Assembly (NCBI RefSeq): GCF_016463295.1
Contig: NZ_JAEMRO010000004.1
Coordinates: forward strand, 1-64,000
Origin: Brevundimonas sp.
Lineage (GTDB): Bacteria > Pseudomonadota > Alphaproteobacteria > Caulobacterales > Caulobacteraceae
DNA length: 64,000 bases
Reading direction: 5' to 3'
Shown here: positions 42,833 through 51,193 of the stretch, piece by piece
Numbering within the stretch: the stretch's first letter is position 1
How the letters are laid out: each line of letters begins with the position of its first letter
The notes under the pieces: generated by a model
What the model was told of the DNA's origin: nothing
The model's input: only the letters and a program-made list of their open reading frames with translations
Databases searched by the model: none
Program-made: the position numbers and the translations under genes

Positions 42833-43519
42833 TTATACGGCGGGCGCGGGCTTGCCAAGCGCCTCCAGCATCCCCGTTTCGCTCGGATGGGTGCCAATGC
42901 TCAGATCGGCGATAGGCAGTCCTTGCAAGGGAGCAGCCGCCTGTGCCGAAATGGCGACGATGCGGCACTGTTGGACGGTCTTCACTCCCAGGCCAGCCAG
43001 GGCCACAGCCGCGCGGGGCGAATGGATCAGGATGGCCGCGACATCCTCAGGCGCATCCGCCTTCGTCTCGACGGCTTCATAAACGGCCAGGGTCTCGACC
43101 TGAACCCGACCGTTCAGCAGGGTGGCCAGATCGGCCACGGGCTGGCGCGCCACCAAGGCCAGCAGCCGCTCGCCGGGTTGCATCTCGCGCGCGATCAGGG
43201 CGACCAGATCGTCCACTGCGCCGTCGGCCGATTGCACGTCGGAGAAGCCCGCCTCGCTTGCGGCCTGTGCCGTGGCCGCGCCCACTGCGAACACCCGCAG
43301 ATCGCGCCGGGGCGTCAGGGCGGCAAAGCCACTGACGCCGTTGCGGCTGGTGAAGACGAGAGCATCGAAGCCCTCCAGCTCTGGCACGGCGGGTGACAGC
43401 GGTCGGATCGCCAGCAGCGGCTGCACCACCGGCTCCCATCCCATCGCCCTCAATCGCCCGGCGGTGCGCGACGCGCCGGGTTCGGCGCGGGTGACCCAGA
43501 CGCGACGCCGGTCGCTCAG
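42833..43519 (-). CDS. hemD: Uroporphyrinogen-III synthase
   Basis: A 228-aa enzyme closing the tetrapyrrole ring in haem synthesis. HemD evolves fast, but the N-terminus RRRVWVTRAEPGASRTAGRL, FDALVFTSRNGVSGFAAL, VFAVGAATAQAASEAGF and ILIHSPRAAVAL are characteristic. A TTG at 43453 would lose the first strand of the fold. In the full frame the only start that fits is CTG at 43519: it has GAGGG 7 nt upstream and overlaps the hemC stop as CTGA, mimicking the usual ATGA coupling. It follows hemC directly and precedes tRNA-Thr. Confidence 0.85.
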   Translation of the reverse strand: MSDRRRVWVTRAEPGASRTAGRLRAMGWEPVVQPLLAIRPLSPAVPELEGFDALVFTSRNGVSGFAALTPRRDLRVFAVGAATAQAASEAGFSDVQSADGAVDDLVALIAREMQPGERLLALVARQPVADLATLLNGRVQVETLAVYEAVETKADAPEDVAAILIHSPRAAVALAGLGVKTVQQCRIVAISAQAAAPLQGLPIADLSIGTHPSETGMLEALGKPAPAV

Positions 43520-44466
43520 GACGACACCCTCTGATCGCCGGCCAGCGCATGCACCTCGGCTCCCAGCCTCAGGCCGAGCGCCCGCGCCTGTGCACCGGCA
43601 TCTACCGCCTCGATTTCGACCATCTCGCCGCCGCGTCGCCAGCGGGCGGAGCCATCGGGGGCCAGCATTTCGGTGGTCAGCAACAGCCGCCCGTCGCCGA
43701 TTTCGGCATGGGCCCCGACCGCGGTGCGACAGGACCCCTCCAGCGCTGTCATGGCTCCGCGCTCGGCCTCGATGGCCAAGGCCGTCATCGTGTCGTTCAG
43801 AACCGATACCCAGGCCGCGTCCAGATCCTCGACCCTTGTCTGCAGGGCCAGCGCGCCTTGACCCGGCGCGGGCAGAAAACTGTCCAGAGACAGGCGCTCG
43901 CGGATCACGCCCTCGAACCCCAGCCGGTTTAATCCCGCGGTGGCCAGCAGGATAGCGTCGAACTCGCCGTCGGCCAGCCGCCGCAGCCGCGTATCCACAT
44001 TGCCGCGCAGCATCTCGATCTTCAGGTCAGGCCTCAGCGCCAAGGCCTGGGCCTGTCGCCGCAGGGAGGCCGTACCCAGCCGCGCGCCCATAGGCAATTC
44101 GTCGAAACTGGGGACCACATCGCTGATGAAGGCGTCGCGCGCATCCTCGCGCACCGGCACGGCGGCGATGCACAGGCCCGGCGGCTGATCGGCCGGCATG
44201 TCCTTCATCGAATGGACGGCCACATCCACGCGGCCATCCAGCAGGGCCTCCTCGATCTCCTTGGTGAACAAGGCCTTTCCGCCGATGTCCATCAGGCGGC
44301 GATCCTGCACCCTATCCCCGGTCGTGACGATTTCGACCAGGGGTACCGCCGCCTCGATATCCGCCTCCGGCACACCCAGGGCGCGTCCGATGGCGCGCTG
44401 CATCATGCCCGACTGGGTCAGGGCCAGTTTGGAGCGACGCGTGCCGATGCGGACGAGAGGGGTCAT
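43516..44466 (-). CDS. hemC: Hydroxymethylbilane synthase (porphobilinogen deaminase)
   Basis: A 316-aa enzyme polymerising four porphobilinogens on a dipyrromethane cofactor. Seen: IGTRRSKLALTQS at the start, TTGDRVQDRRLMDIGGKALFTKEIEEAL, VAVHSMKDMPAD, LGTASLRRQAQAL and the cofactor-attaching cysteine, Cys246 in LEGSCRTAVGAHA. It is divergent from tsaD with a 52-bp gap and overlaps hemD by 4 bp. The hemC/tsaD divergence is common in alphaproteobacteria. Confidence 0.96.
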   Translation of the reverse strand: MTPLVRIGTRRSKLALTQSGMMQRAIGRALGVPEADIEAAVPLVEIVTTGDRVQDRRLMDIGGKALFTKEIEEALLDGRVDVAVHSMKDMPADQPPGLCIAAVPVREDARDAFISDVVPSFDELPMGARLGTASLRRQAQALALRPDLKIEMLRGNVDTRLRRLADGEFDAILLATAGLNRLGFEGVIRERLSLDSFLPAPGQGALALQTRVEDLDAAWVSVLNDTMTALAIEAERGAMTALEGSCRTAVGAHAEIGDGRLLLTTEMLAPDGSARWRRGGEMVEIEAVDAGAQARALGLRLGAEVHALAGDQRVSS

Positions 44467-44518
44467 GCGGGTGACGGGAACCGTTGCGGAAGCGGGACGA
44501 GGTCGTTACCTCGACCCA

Positions 44519-45706
44519 ATGAGTATCGGCGCGGACTATAGCAGCGAGGCAGGCCGGGCAACCGACGCGACGTCGCTGCCCCGAACCCTCACGGTTTTGG
44601 GCCTGGAAACGAGCTGCGACGAAACCGCCGCCTCGGTCGTGCGCCTGGCACCTGACGGCAGTGCGACGGTCCTCTCGTCTGTGGTCCACAGCCAGATCGA
44701 TGACCATGCGGCCTTCGGCGGCGTCGTGCCCGAGATCGCCGCCCGCAGCCATGTGGAGATGATCGACGGCGTCGTCCGCCGTGCGATGACGGATGCCGGC
44801 ATCGGCTATGACGCCCTCGACGGCGTCGCCGCGACCGCCGGGCCGGGCCTGGTCGGCGGGGTCATGGTCGGCCTCGGCTTCGGCAAGGCCGTAGCCCTGG
44901 CCCGCGACCTGCCGCTAATCGCGGTCAACCATCTGGAGGGGCACGCCGTCTCCGCGCGCCTGGGCCAGCCGGTAGATTATCCCTTCCTGCTGCTGCTCGT
45001 ATCTGGCGGGCATTGCCAGTTGCTGGAGGTGCGCGGCATCGGCGACAAGACGCGCCTGGGCACCACCATCGACGATGCGGCGGGCGAGGCCTTCGACAAG
45101 ATCGCCAAGGCTCTGGGGCTCGGCTATCCCGGCGGTCCGGCTTTAGAAAAGCTGGCGGCGTCCGGTGACGGCTCCCGCTTCGACCTGCCGCGCGCTTTGC
45201 TGGGCCGCAAGGACTGCGATTTTTCCTTCTCGGGGCTCAAGACCGCCGCCTCGCGCCTGGCCCAGACCTGCGAGACCGAGCAGGACAAGGCCGACCTCGC
45301 CGCCGCCGTCCAGACCGCCATCGCCCGCCAGCTCAGCGAACGTGCCGACCGGGCGATGAAGGATTATGCGACCCATGACAGCGCCATCGCCCTCAAGCAG
45401 TCTCGCCCCGCGGGCGAGGCGGTAGGGCCATCTCTATTCGTGGTCGCTGGCGGCGTCGCCGCCAACAAGACCATCCGCGCCACGCTGGAAGCCACGGCAG
45501 CCAGGAACGGCTTTGCTTTCCTGGCCCCGCCCATGGCCTACTGCACCGACAATGCGGCGATGATCGCGCTGGCGGGGGCGGAGCGGCTGCGGCTGGGTCT
45601 GGTCTCCGACATCGACACCGCCGCCCGGCCACGCTGGCCGCTGGACGAACACAGCGCCCTGACCGCCCCGACGCACACGCCGGGCCGCAAAGGGGCCAAG
45701 GCTTAG
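44519..45706 (+). CDS. tsaD: tRNA N6-threonylcarbamoyladenosine transferase TsaD
   Basis: A 395-aa ASKHA-fold enzyme that transfers threonylcarbamoyl to A37 of ANN-decoding tRNAs. The core begins VLGLETSCDETAASVV, with GGVVPEIAARSHVE, the metal histidines in NHLEGHAVSA, LLLVSGGHCQLL, DDAAGEAFDKIAKALGLGYPGGP and a final VVAGGVAANKTIR plus MAYCTDNAAMIA. The ATG at 44519 adds about 26 residues ahead of the conserved core; starts nearer it (TTG) are possible. There is also a short C-terminal extension. It begins a four-gene run with gpsA, ubiA and a DUF3298 gene. Confidence 0.94.
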   Translation: MSIGADYSSEAGRATDATSLPRTLTVLGLETSCDETAASVVRLAPDGSATVLSSVVHSQIDDHAAFGGVVPEIAARSHVEMIDGVVRRAMTDAGIGYDALDGVAATAGPGLVGGVMVGLGFGKAVALARDLPLIAVNHLEGHAVSARLGQPVDYPFLLLLVSGGHCQLLEVRGIGDKTRLGTTIDDAAGEAFDKIAKALGLGYPGGPALEKLAASGDGSRFDLPRALLGRKDCDFSFSGLKTAASRLAQTCETEQDKADLAAAVQTAIARQLSERADRAMKDYATHDSAIALKQSRPAGEAVGPSLFVVAGGVAANKTIRATLEATAARNGFAFLAPPMAYCTDNAAMIALAGAERLRLGLVSDIDTAARPRWPLDEHSALTAPTHTPGRKGAKA

Positions 45707-45715
45707 GGGATGGGC

Positions 45716-46714
45716 ATGGAATTTCGCACCGCAGGCGTGATCGGCGCAGGGGCTTGGGGCACCGCCCTGGCCCAGGTCGCCGGATCGGCCGGTCTGGACG
45801 TGCTGCTTCAGGCGCGTGAGTCGGATGTGGTCGACAGCATCCGCGAACGCCGCGTCAACGAAGCCTTCCTGCCTGGCATCACCCTGGACGACCACGTCGC
45901 GGTGACGACGGAACTGTCCGACCTGGCGCATTGTGACCTGATCCTGGCCGTACCGCCGGCCCAGCACATGCGTTCGACCCTGAGCGCCTTTGCACCCTTC
46001 CACCGCGCGGGCGTGCCCGTCGTCCTGTGTTCGAAGGGGATCGAGCGCGGCTCGCTGAAGCTGATGACCGACGTGCTGGCCGAGACCTTGCCGGATGCGC
46101 CCGCCGCCGTCCTGTCGGGCCCCAGTTTCGCAGGCGAGGTCGCACGCGGCCTGCCCAGCGCGGTCACCTTGGCCTGCGCGGACGAGGCCCTTGGCGAGCG
46201 GCTGATGGAGACGCTGTCGGCCCCGGCCTTCCGCCCCTATCTGGCGACCGACCTGATCGGGGCCGAGGTCGGCGGGGCGATCAAGAACGTTCTGGCCATC
46301 GCCTGCGGCATCGTTGAGGGACGCGGGCTGGGTCGCAGTGCCCACGCTGCCCTGATCACGCGCGGCTTTGCCGAAATGACCCGGCTGGGCGTGGCCCTGG
46401 GCGGTCGGGCAGAAACGGTGGCGGGCCTGTGCGGGCTGGGCGACCTGGTCCTGACCTGCTCCAGTCCCCAGTCGCGCAACATGAGCCTGGGCCTCGCCCT
46501 CGGTCAGGGCCAGACGGTGGAACAGGCCCTCGCCGGCAAGCGGTCGGTGGCCGAGGGCTGTGAGAGCGCGCCCGCCGTGCGCGAACTGGCGGCGAAGACG
46601 GGCGTGGACATGCCCATTTCGCTCGCCGTCGCCGCCCTGCTGAACGGCGAGACGACCGTCGACAAGGTTATCGAGGATCTGCTGTCGCGTCCGCTGAAGG
46701 CGGAACGGGAATAG
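45716..46714 (+). CDS. gpsA: Glycerol-3-phosphate dehydrogenase [NAD(P)+]
   Basis: A 332-aa enzyme reducing dihydroxyacetone phosphate to sn-glycerol-3-phosphate for phospholipid synthesis. The Rossmann motif is [14 protein letters not shown]; others are [34 protein letters not shown], the catalytic lysine region [16 protein letters not shown], and [17 protein letters not shown]. Two ATGs are available: AGGGG abuts the one at 45710 but lies 6 nt from the one at 45716, so the latter is used. It starts 9 bp after tsaD. Confidence 0.95.
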   Translation: MEFRTAGVIGAGAWGTALAQVAGSAGLDVLLQARESDVVDSIRERRVNEAFLPGITLDDHVAVTTELSDLAHCDLILAVPPAQHMRSTLSAFAPFHRAGVPVVLCSKGIERGSLKLMTDVLAETLPDAPAAVLSGPSFAGEVARGLPSAVTLACADEALGERLMETLSAPAFRPYLATDLIGAEVGGAIKNVLAIACGIVEGRGLGRSAHAALITRGFAEMTRLGVALGGRAETVAGLCGLGDLVLTCSSPQSRNMSLGLALGQGQTVEQALAGKRSVAEGCESAPAVRELAAKTGVDMPISLAVAALLNGETTVDKVIEDLLSRPLKAERE

Positions 46715-46722
46715 ACGCACCC

Positions 46723-47724
46723 ATGACGTCCGCCCCCCTTCCCGATGCCGGTTCGAACTGGGTGGACCGGCATGCGCCGGAGGGGCTGAAGCCCTGGCTG
46801 AAACTGGGCCGGTTCGACCGGCCCATCGGCATCTGGCTGCTGTTGCTGCCGGGCTGGCAGGGGATAGCGCTGGCGCTGGGGCAGTATCGGGCGGTGCCCG
46901 GCTGGTATGAGGCTTGGCTGGTTATCGGCTTTGCCATCGGGGCCTGTCTGATGCGGGCGGCGGGCTGCGCCTTCAACGACATCGTCGACCGCAACATCGA
47001 CGCCCAGGTGGCGCGGACGGCGATGCGGCCGATCCCTTCTGGCCAGATCGGCGTCAGACAGGCCTGGGCCTTCGTCATGGGATGCAGCCTGATCAGCCTG
47101 TTGATCCTGCTGACGCTGAACTTCACGGCCATTTTGCTCGGCGTCGGATCGCTGGCGCTGGTGGCGGCCTATCCCTTCATGAAGCGGATCACCTGGTGGC
47201 CGCAGGCGTGGCTGGGTCTCACTTTCAACTGGGGGGCGCTGATGGGATTTGCGGCGGCGAACGTCTGGATAACGCTATGGCCGGTCCCGCTCGCTGTTTC
47301 CGTGCCCATCCACCCGATCATTGCATTGCTGATCCCCGCCCTCCTCCTCTACCTCGGCGGCGTATTCTGGACCCTCGGCTACGACACCATTTACGCCCTG
47401 CAAGACATCGAGGACGACGCCATGGTCGGGGTGAAGTCCTCGGCGCGGCGGCTGGGTGGCAATGTCCAAAGGGGTGTCGGCGTCTTCTACGCTCTGGCGA
47501 CAGTCTTCGCCGGACTGGCGGGGGCCCTCGCGGGCCTCGGTCCGCTGTTCTGGATCGGGCTCGCCGCCTATGCCGCTCATCTGGCGTGGCAGACGCGGCG
47601 GGTGCGCAGCGACGACGGCACGCTGGCGCTTCGCCTGTTCCGATCCAATCGCGAGGCGGGGTTCGTCCTGCTGATCGCCATTATTCTGGGTGCCGTATGG
47701 CCCCTGCAAGGAGTTGCCCCATGA
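46723..47724 (+). CDS. ubiA: 4-hydroxybenzoate polyprenyltransferase UbiA
   Basis: A 333-aa integral membrane prenyltransferase attaching the polyprenyl tail in ubiquinone synthesis. Both Asp-rich Mg-diphosphate motifs are present: CAFNDIVDRNIDAQVARTAMRP and DTIYALQDIEDDAMVG. About nine helices. LGRFDRPIGIWLLLLPGWQG opens the first. It starts 8 bp after gpsA and its stop overlaps the next start by 4 bp (ATGA). The placement next to gpsA rather than other ubi genes is ordinary for a scattered pathway. Confidence 0.93.
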   Translation: MTSAPLPDAGSNWVDRHAPEGLKPWLKLGRFDRPIGIWLLLLPGWQGIALALGQYRAVPGWYEAWLVIGFAIGACLMRAAGCAFNDIVDRNIDAQVARTAMRPIPSGQIGVRQAWAFVMGCSLISLLILLTLNFTAILLGVGSLALVAAYPFMKRITWWPQAWLGLTFNWGALMGFAAANVWITLWPVPLAVSVPIHPIIALLIPALLLYLGGVFWTLGYDTIYALQDIEDDAMVGVKSSARRLGGNVQRGVGVFYALATVFAGLAGALAGLGPLFWIGLAAYAAHLAWQTRRVRSDDGTLALRLFRSNREAGFVLLIAIILGAVWPLQGVAP

Positions 47725-48548
47725 AGACCGTCCGCGCCCTGATCCTGACAGCCGCCGTCGCCGCCACGCTTACGGCCTGCAACCGCGATCGCGAGACGGC
47801 ACCCGAGGCCGAAACGTCAGCCGCGCCTGGCGCGGTCTCTACCACCGCCGCCGCGCCGCTCGAGTTCGACAGCGACACGCCCTTCGCCAAGGTCAAGCTG
47901 ACCCTACCGGAAGCGATCAAGGCCCAGCCCCAGCTTCATGCCGCCCTCTATGCCAAGGAGGTTCAGACCCTCCGCCAGTTCGTCGAGGGCGCGCAGGGCG
48001 AGCAGGCCGAGGCCGGCTTCGACGAGCAGCGCCCGCCCTATGAGAAGACTGTCGCCGTGGCCGCAGCGGGCGAGACGAGCGGTCTGCTCAGCCTCAAGCG
48101 GGTGGACTTCGACTATTCCGGCGGGGCGCACCCCAATACGATCACCACCGGCATCCTGTGGGACAAGACGGCGAAGGCGCAGGTGCCGGGCACCGCCCTG
48201 TTCCGCGCCGGGGCCGACATGACGGCGCTGGACCGGGCCCTGTGTTCCGCGCTGAATACCGCCAAGAAGGCCCGCTCGCCGGACAGCGCACCGGTGACCC
48301 TGACCGGGTCGGACTGGTCCTGCCCCCGCGCGGCGGCGACGCCGTTTGTGCTGGCGGGAGGCTCCGAGCCGGGCAAGGCGGCGGGACTGATCTTCCTGGT
48401 CGGCCCCTTTCAGATCGGCCCCTATTCCGACGGGGCCTATGAGATCGCCCTGCCCGCCTCGACCTTCCAGTCCCTGCTGGCCCCGGCCTGGGCCGGTCAG
48501 TTCGGCGGCACGCTCGCCCGGACGGGCGATGTCACTCCCACCCGCTAG
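47721..48548 (+). CDS. DUF3298/DUF4163 (RsiV-like) lipoprotein
   Basis: A 275-aa lipoprotein with a clear signal and lipobox (LILTAAVAATLTAC, Cys19). The mature part has a DUF4163 region (VKLTLPEAIKAQPQLHAALY) and a DUF3298 region with the hallmarks FDYSGGAHPNTITTGILWD and FQIGPYSDGAYEIALP. In Bacillus RsiV this fold binds lysozyme, but most Gram-negative relatives are uncharacterised periplasmic proteins. AAGGAG precedes the ATG, which overlaps the end of ubiA by 4 bp, so expression is coupled to it. Confidence 0.85.
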   Translation: MKTVRALILTAAVAATLTACNRDRETAPEAETSAAPGAVSTTAAAPLEFDSDTPFAKVKLTLPEAIKAQPQLHAALYAKEVQTLRQFVEGAQGEQAEAGFDEQRPPYEKTVAVAAAGETSGLLSLKRVDFDYSGGAHPNTITTGILWDKTAKAQVPGTALFRAGADMTALDRALCSALNTAKKARSPDSAPVTLTGSDWSCPRAAATPFVLAGGSEPGKAAGLIFLVGPFQIGPYSDGAYEIALPASTFQSLLAPAWAGQFGGTLARTGDVTPTR

Positions 48549-48598
48549 GGTGCTTTTGGCCAAGCAAATCTCGACCAAGCCGTGCCTTCGGCCTGCCG

Positions 48599-49321
48599 TC
48601 AGATCGCAGTGTGGCTCCGCAGCCAGCCGGTGATCGACAGGCGGCCGGCACCGGCGAAACTGGCGACCTGGGTCACCGCATGGTCCATCGGTACGGCGAA
48701 AATATTGAGGGCGTTAAACCGCGGCACGAAGCCCTGTTCGATCTGGCCGTCGGCACCCGGAAAGATCAACGCCCCGCCCCAGTCCACGCGCCAGTCGCGG
48801 GTCAGGTTCAGCACATAGGCATAGAGCCGGTTCTTGCCCTCGGCATCGTCGTTGTGGCCGGTCAGGACGTGGCCGGGCCGATAGCGTGTGGCCTGGGCAT
48901 CGGCGAAGTCGATGCGGTCGTCGCCGGTCACGCCGCGCACGAAGGCGATAAAGGCCGGGCTGTTCAGAAAGGCGGGAACGGCCGCCACGGCGTCCTGAAC
49001 ATCGTCGCCGATGCCCTCGACCGTGATACGCCGGGTGTCGAAGATATACTGCATGCCGGCGTGGGCCCCGTTCAGCGCAGCCTGGTCGATCCAGCTCTGC
49101 TTGCCCGGCTCGGCGGCGCGACCGCCGCTCAGCGGCAGTTCGAACCGCTCTCCGCCTGCATCCACCGTTAACCGCCAGCCGTCATAGGCCTCCATGGCCG
49201 CCGTCAGGGCCTCGGCGCTGTCGGGCGTCAACACATCCGGGATGTGCAGGCGGCGATGCACCTTGAAGACCGCGTTCAGGGCCGCGACATCCAGCGACGG
49301 TGAGAGCGCCAACTCAGACAT
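48599..49321 (-). CDS. 2OG-Fe(II) oxygenase, Tpa1/Ofd1-like prolyl hydroxylase family (copy A)
   Basis: A 240-aa double-stranded beta-helix dioxygenase. Iron ligands are visible: HxD in RPGHVLTGHNDDAEGKNRL and a distal His in VPMDHAVTQVA; the 2-oxoglutarate Arg is in AGRLSITGWLR. The framing AYVLNLTRDWRVDWGGALIF and FNALNIF is typical of Tpa1/OGFOD1-like enzymes, which in eukaryotes hydroxylate a ribosomal-protein proline. A bacterial substrate is unknown. Its ATG overlaps the stop of the quinone oxidoreductase by one base (TGATG). Copy B lies two genes upstream, so this is a duplicated pair around another oxidoreductase. Confidence 0.85.
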   Translation of the reverse strand: MSELALSPSLDVAALNAVFKVHRRLHIPDVLTPDSAEALTAAMEAYDGWRLTVDAGGERFELPLSGGRAAEPGKQSWIDQAALNGAHAGMQYIFDTRRITVEGIGDDVQDAVAAVPAFLNSPAFIAFVRGVTGDDRIDFADAQATRYRPGHVLTGHNDDAEGKNRLYAYVLNLTRDWRVDWGGALIFPGADGQIEQGFVPRFNALNIFAVPMDHAVTQVASFAGAGRLSITGWLRSHTAI

Positions 49322-50322
49322 CAGGCGTCGACCGTCACCACGACCTTGCCCATGACCGAGCGGTCGCCCAGGGCCTGAATGGCCTCGTGCGCGCGCTCCA
49401 GCGGATAGGTGCGGCTGATGCGCGGCCTGATCTTGCCCTCGCTCCAGAACTGGAACAGGTCAGTCATGTTGGCGGCGTGGCCGGCCGGGTCCCGGGCCAC
49501 GGCGGCGCCCCAGAACACCCCGATCACCGACACCGACTTCAGCAGGGTCAGGTTCAGCGGGAGGGACGGAATGCCCGCCGGGAAGCCGACCACCAGATAG
49601 CGCCCGTTCCAGTCCATGGACCTCAGGGCCGGCTCGCAATAGTCGCCCCCGACCCCGTCATAAACGACGTCCGGTCCGTCGCGGCCCGAGGCCAGCTTCA
49701 GCTCGCCGGACAGCTCCTTCTGGGCCGCCTTGTCCATCTTGCCGGAGGGGTAGATCAGACCGTCGTCGGCCCCGGCCTCCAGCGCGAACTGCACCTTGTC
49801 ATTGGTCGAGGCGGCGGCGACGACGCGGGCCCCCATGGCCTTGCCCAGTTCGACCGCAGCGATGCCGACGCCGCCTGCAGCCCCAAGCACCAGCAGACTC
49901 TCGCCCGCCTTCAGCTGGGCCCGGTCCTTGAGCGCATAGTAGCTGGTACCATAGGTCATGATCAGGGCCGCAGCGGTGGGGAAGTCCATGCCGTCGGGGA
50001 TCTTGATGACGCTGGTCGCGGGCACCGCCAGCCGCTCGACCAGACCGCCCCAGCCGGGCACGGCGATGACGCGGTCGCCCTTGCGCACAGAGGTGACGCC
50101 TTCCCCGATCGCCTCGACGACCCCTGCCACCTCGCCGCCGGGCGAAAAGGGGCGCTGCGGCTTGAACTGGTATTTGTCCTCGATGATCAGGGTGTCAGGG
50201 AAGTTGATGCCGACCGCCTTCACATCGATGACCACCTCGCCCTTCATCGGGCGCGGGTCCATGACCTCTTCGACGACCAGGGTGTCGGGGCCGCCGGGGG
50301 CCTTGGACAGGACTGCGCGCAT
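49321..50322 (-). CDS. NADPH:quinone oxidoreductase-like (zinc-free MDR family)
   Basis: A 333-aa medium-chain dehydrogenase/reductase of the quinone oxidoreductase class. The N-terminal GroES-like domain begins MRAVLSKAPGGPDTLVVEE, with GINFPDTLIIEDKYQF and PFSPGGEVAGVVEAIGEGV. The nucleotide-binding motif is LLVLGAAGGVGIAAVELGKAMGA. The zinc-binding cysteines of alcohol dehydrogenases are absent. The start at 50322 (AAGGA 8-9 nt upstream) replaces the longer frame to 50367, which overlaps the preceding gene. It is sandwiched between two paralogous 2OG oxygenases and coupled to the downstream one. Confidence 0.9.
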   Translation of the reverse strand: MRAVLSKAPGGPDTLVVEEVMDPRPMKGEVVIDVKAVGINFPDTLIIEDKYQFKPQRPFSPGGEVAGVVEAIGEGVTSVRKGDRVIAVPGWGGLVERLAVPATSVIKIPDGMDFPTAAALIMTYGTSYYALKDRAQLKAGESLLVLGAAGGVGIAAVELGKAMGARVVAAASTNDKVQFALEAGADDGLIYPSGKMDKAAQKELSGELKLASGRDGPDVVYDGVGGDYCEPALRSMDWNGRYLVVGFPAGIPSLPLNLTLLKSVSVIGVFWGAAVARDPAGHAANMTDLFQFWSEGKIRPRISRTYPLERAHEAIQALGDRSVMGKVVVTVDA

Positions 50323-50344
50323 CAGGGGATCCTTGGTGAGAGTT

Positions 50345-51127
50345 TCATTTGGCGGGCCGGGCGTCACGCACCCAGCCGGTCAGAGACAGGCGCGCCCCAT
50401 CGGCGAACGGGGCGACGCAGGACACGGCGTGGGCCTGCGGCACCTTCAGCACATTGAGGGCATTGAACGCCGGCGTATAGGCCTCGGCCACATGCCCATC
50501 GCCGTCGATGAAGGTCAGCAGCCCGCCCCAGTCGGCCCGCCACTGGGGCGTCAGGTTCAGCACATAGGCACACAGTCTTCCCGCCCCGTCGCGGTGATCG
50601 TCGTGCTGCGTCAGATAGTGGCCCGGCCGAAAGCGGGTCGCCTGGATGTCGGCGTAGACCCCGCGAGAGGTGCCGGTGAGGGCGGCTATGAATTCCAGAA
50701 AGGCCGGACCGTTGACCAGGTCGTAGGCGGCCTTCAGCACCGGCGAGACTGGATCGCCCGCCTCTACCTTGTCGCTGATCCGGATCGTGTCGAACATATA
50801 GTGAAAGCCGTGGGCCGCCTGTCGGTGCGCCAGTTTCAGAAAGCCTGCCTCCTGCTCAGGCGTCAAAGCCGCCAGACCATCCAGCGGCAGATCGACTCCG
50901 CCGTCCGATCCCATGGTCGAGCAGACCCAGCCTCTCTCTTGCCGGAGACCGGTGTGCAGGGCCTCCGCCGAGGCCACGCTGAGGATGCCGGGAATATGCG
51001 TCCGCCCAAAACGCGCAAAGGCTGGAGCCATGGAGGCGGGATGCAATCGCCTGTCGATAACAAGGTCGGGGATTGACGACGACAAGAGGGTTTCCAGGGC
51101 TTGCGCAGGGGAAGGATTGTCGCGCAT
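50345..51127 (-). CDS. 2OG-Fe(II) oxygenase, Tpa1/Ofd1-like prolyl hydroxylase family (copy B)
   Basis: A 260-aa paralogue of the gene at 48599. The aligned cores are clearly alike: QATRFRPGHYLTQHDDHRDG here with the HxD pair, AYVLNLTPQWRADWGGLLTF, then AHAVSCVAPFADGARLSLTGW with distal His and Arg. The N-terminal 60 residues differ and add about 20 aa. It heads the three-gene unit (copy B, quinone oxidoreductase, copy A), with a 22-bp gap to the next gene. It is divergent from the isoaspartyl peptidase gene. Two enzymes of this type in one unit may act on different prolines, which is inference. Confidence 0.85.
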   Translation of the reverse strand: MRDNPSPAQALETLLSSSIPDLVIDRRLHPASMAPAFARFGRTHIPGILSVASAEALHTGLRQERGWVCSTMGSDGGVDLPLDGLAALTPEQEAGFLKLAHRQAAHGFHYMFDTIRISDKVEAGDPVSPVLKAAYDLVNGPAFLEFIAALTGTSRGVYADIQATRFRPGHYLTQHDDHRDGAGRLCAYVLNLTPQWRADWGGLLTFIDGDGHVAEAYTPAFNALNVLKVPQAHAVSCVAPFADGARLSLTGWVRDARPAK

Positions 51128-51193
51128 GGACGGGCGAAACGACGACGATGATCCGGGACGCTAGCGGTCCGGACGACGACAGGGAAGACCCTC

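Noticed and set aside
44198-44518. The long upstream extension of the tsaD frame
   Set aside because: It runs antisense through hemC; TsaD homology begins after the ATG at 44519.
46914-47720. Upstream extension of the DUF3298 lipoprotein frame through ubiA
   Set aside because: The lipoprotein starts at 47721 with AAGGAG and a proper signal; the extension is the wrong frame of ubiA.
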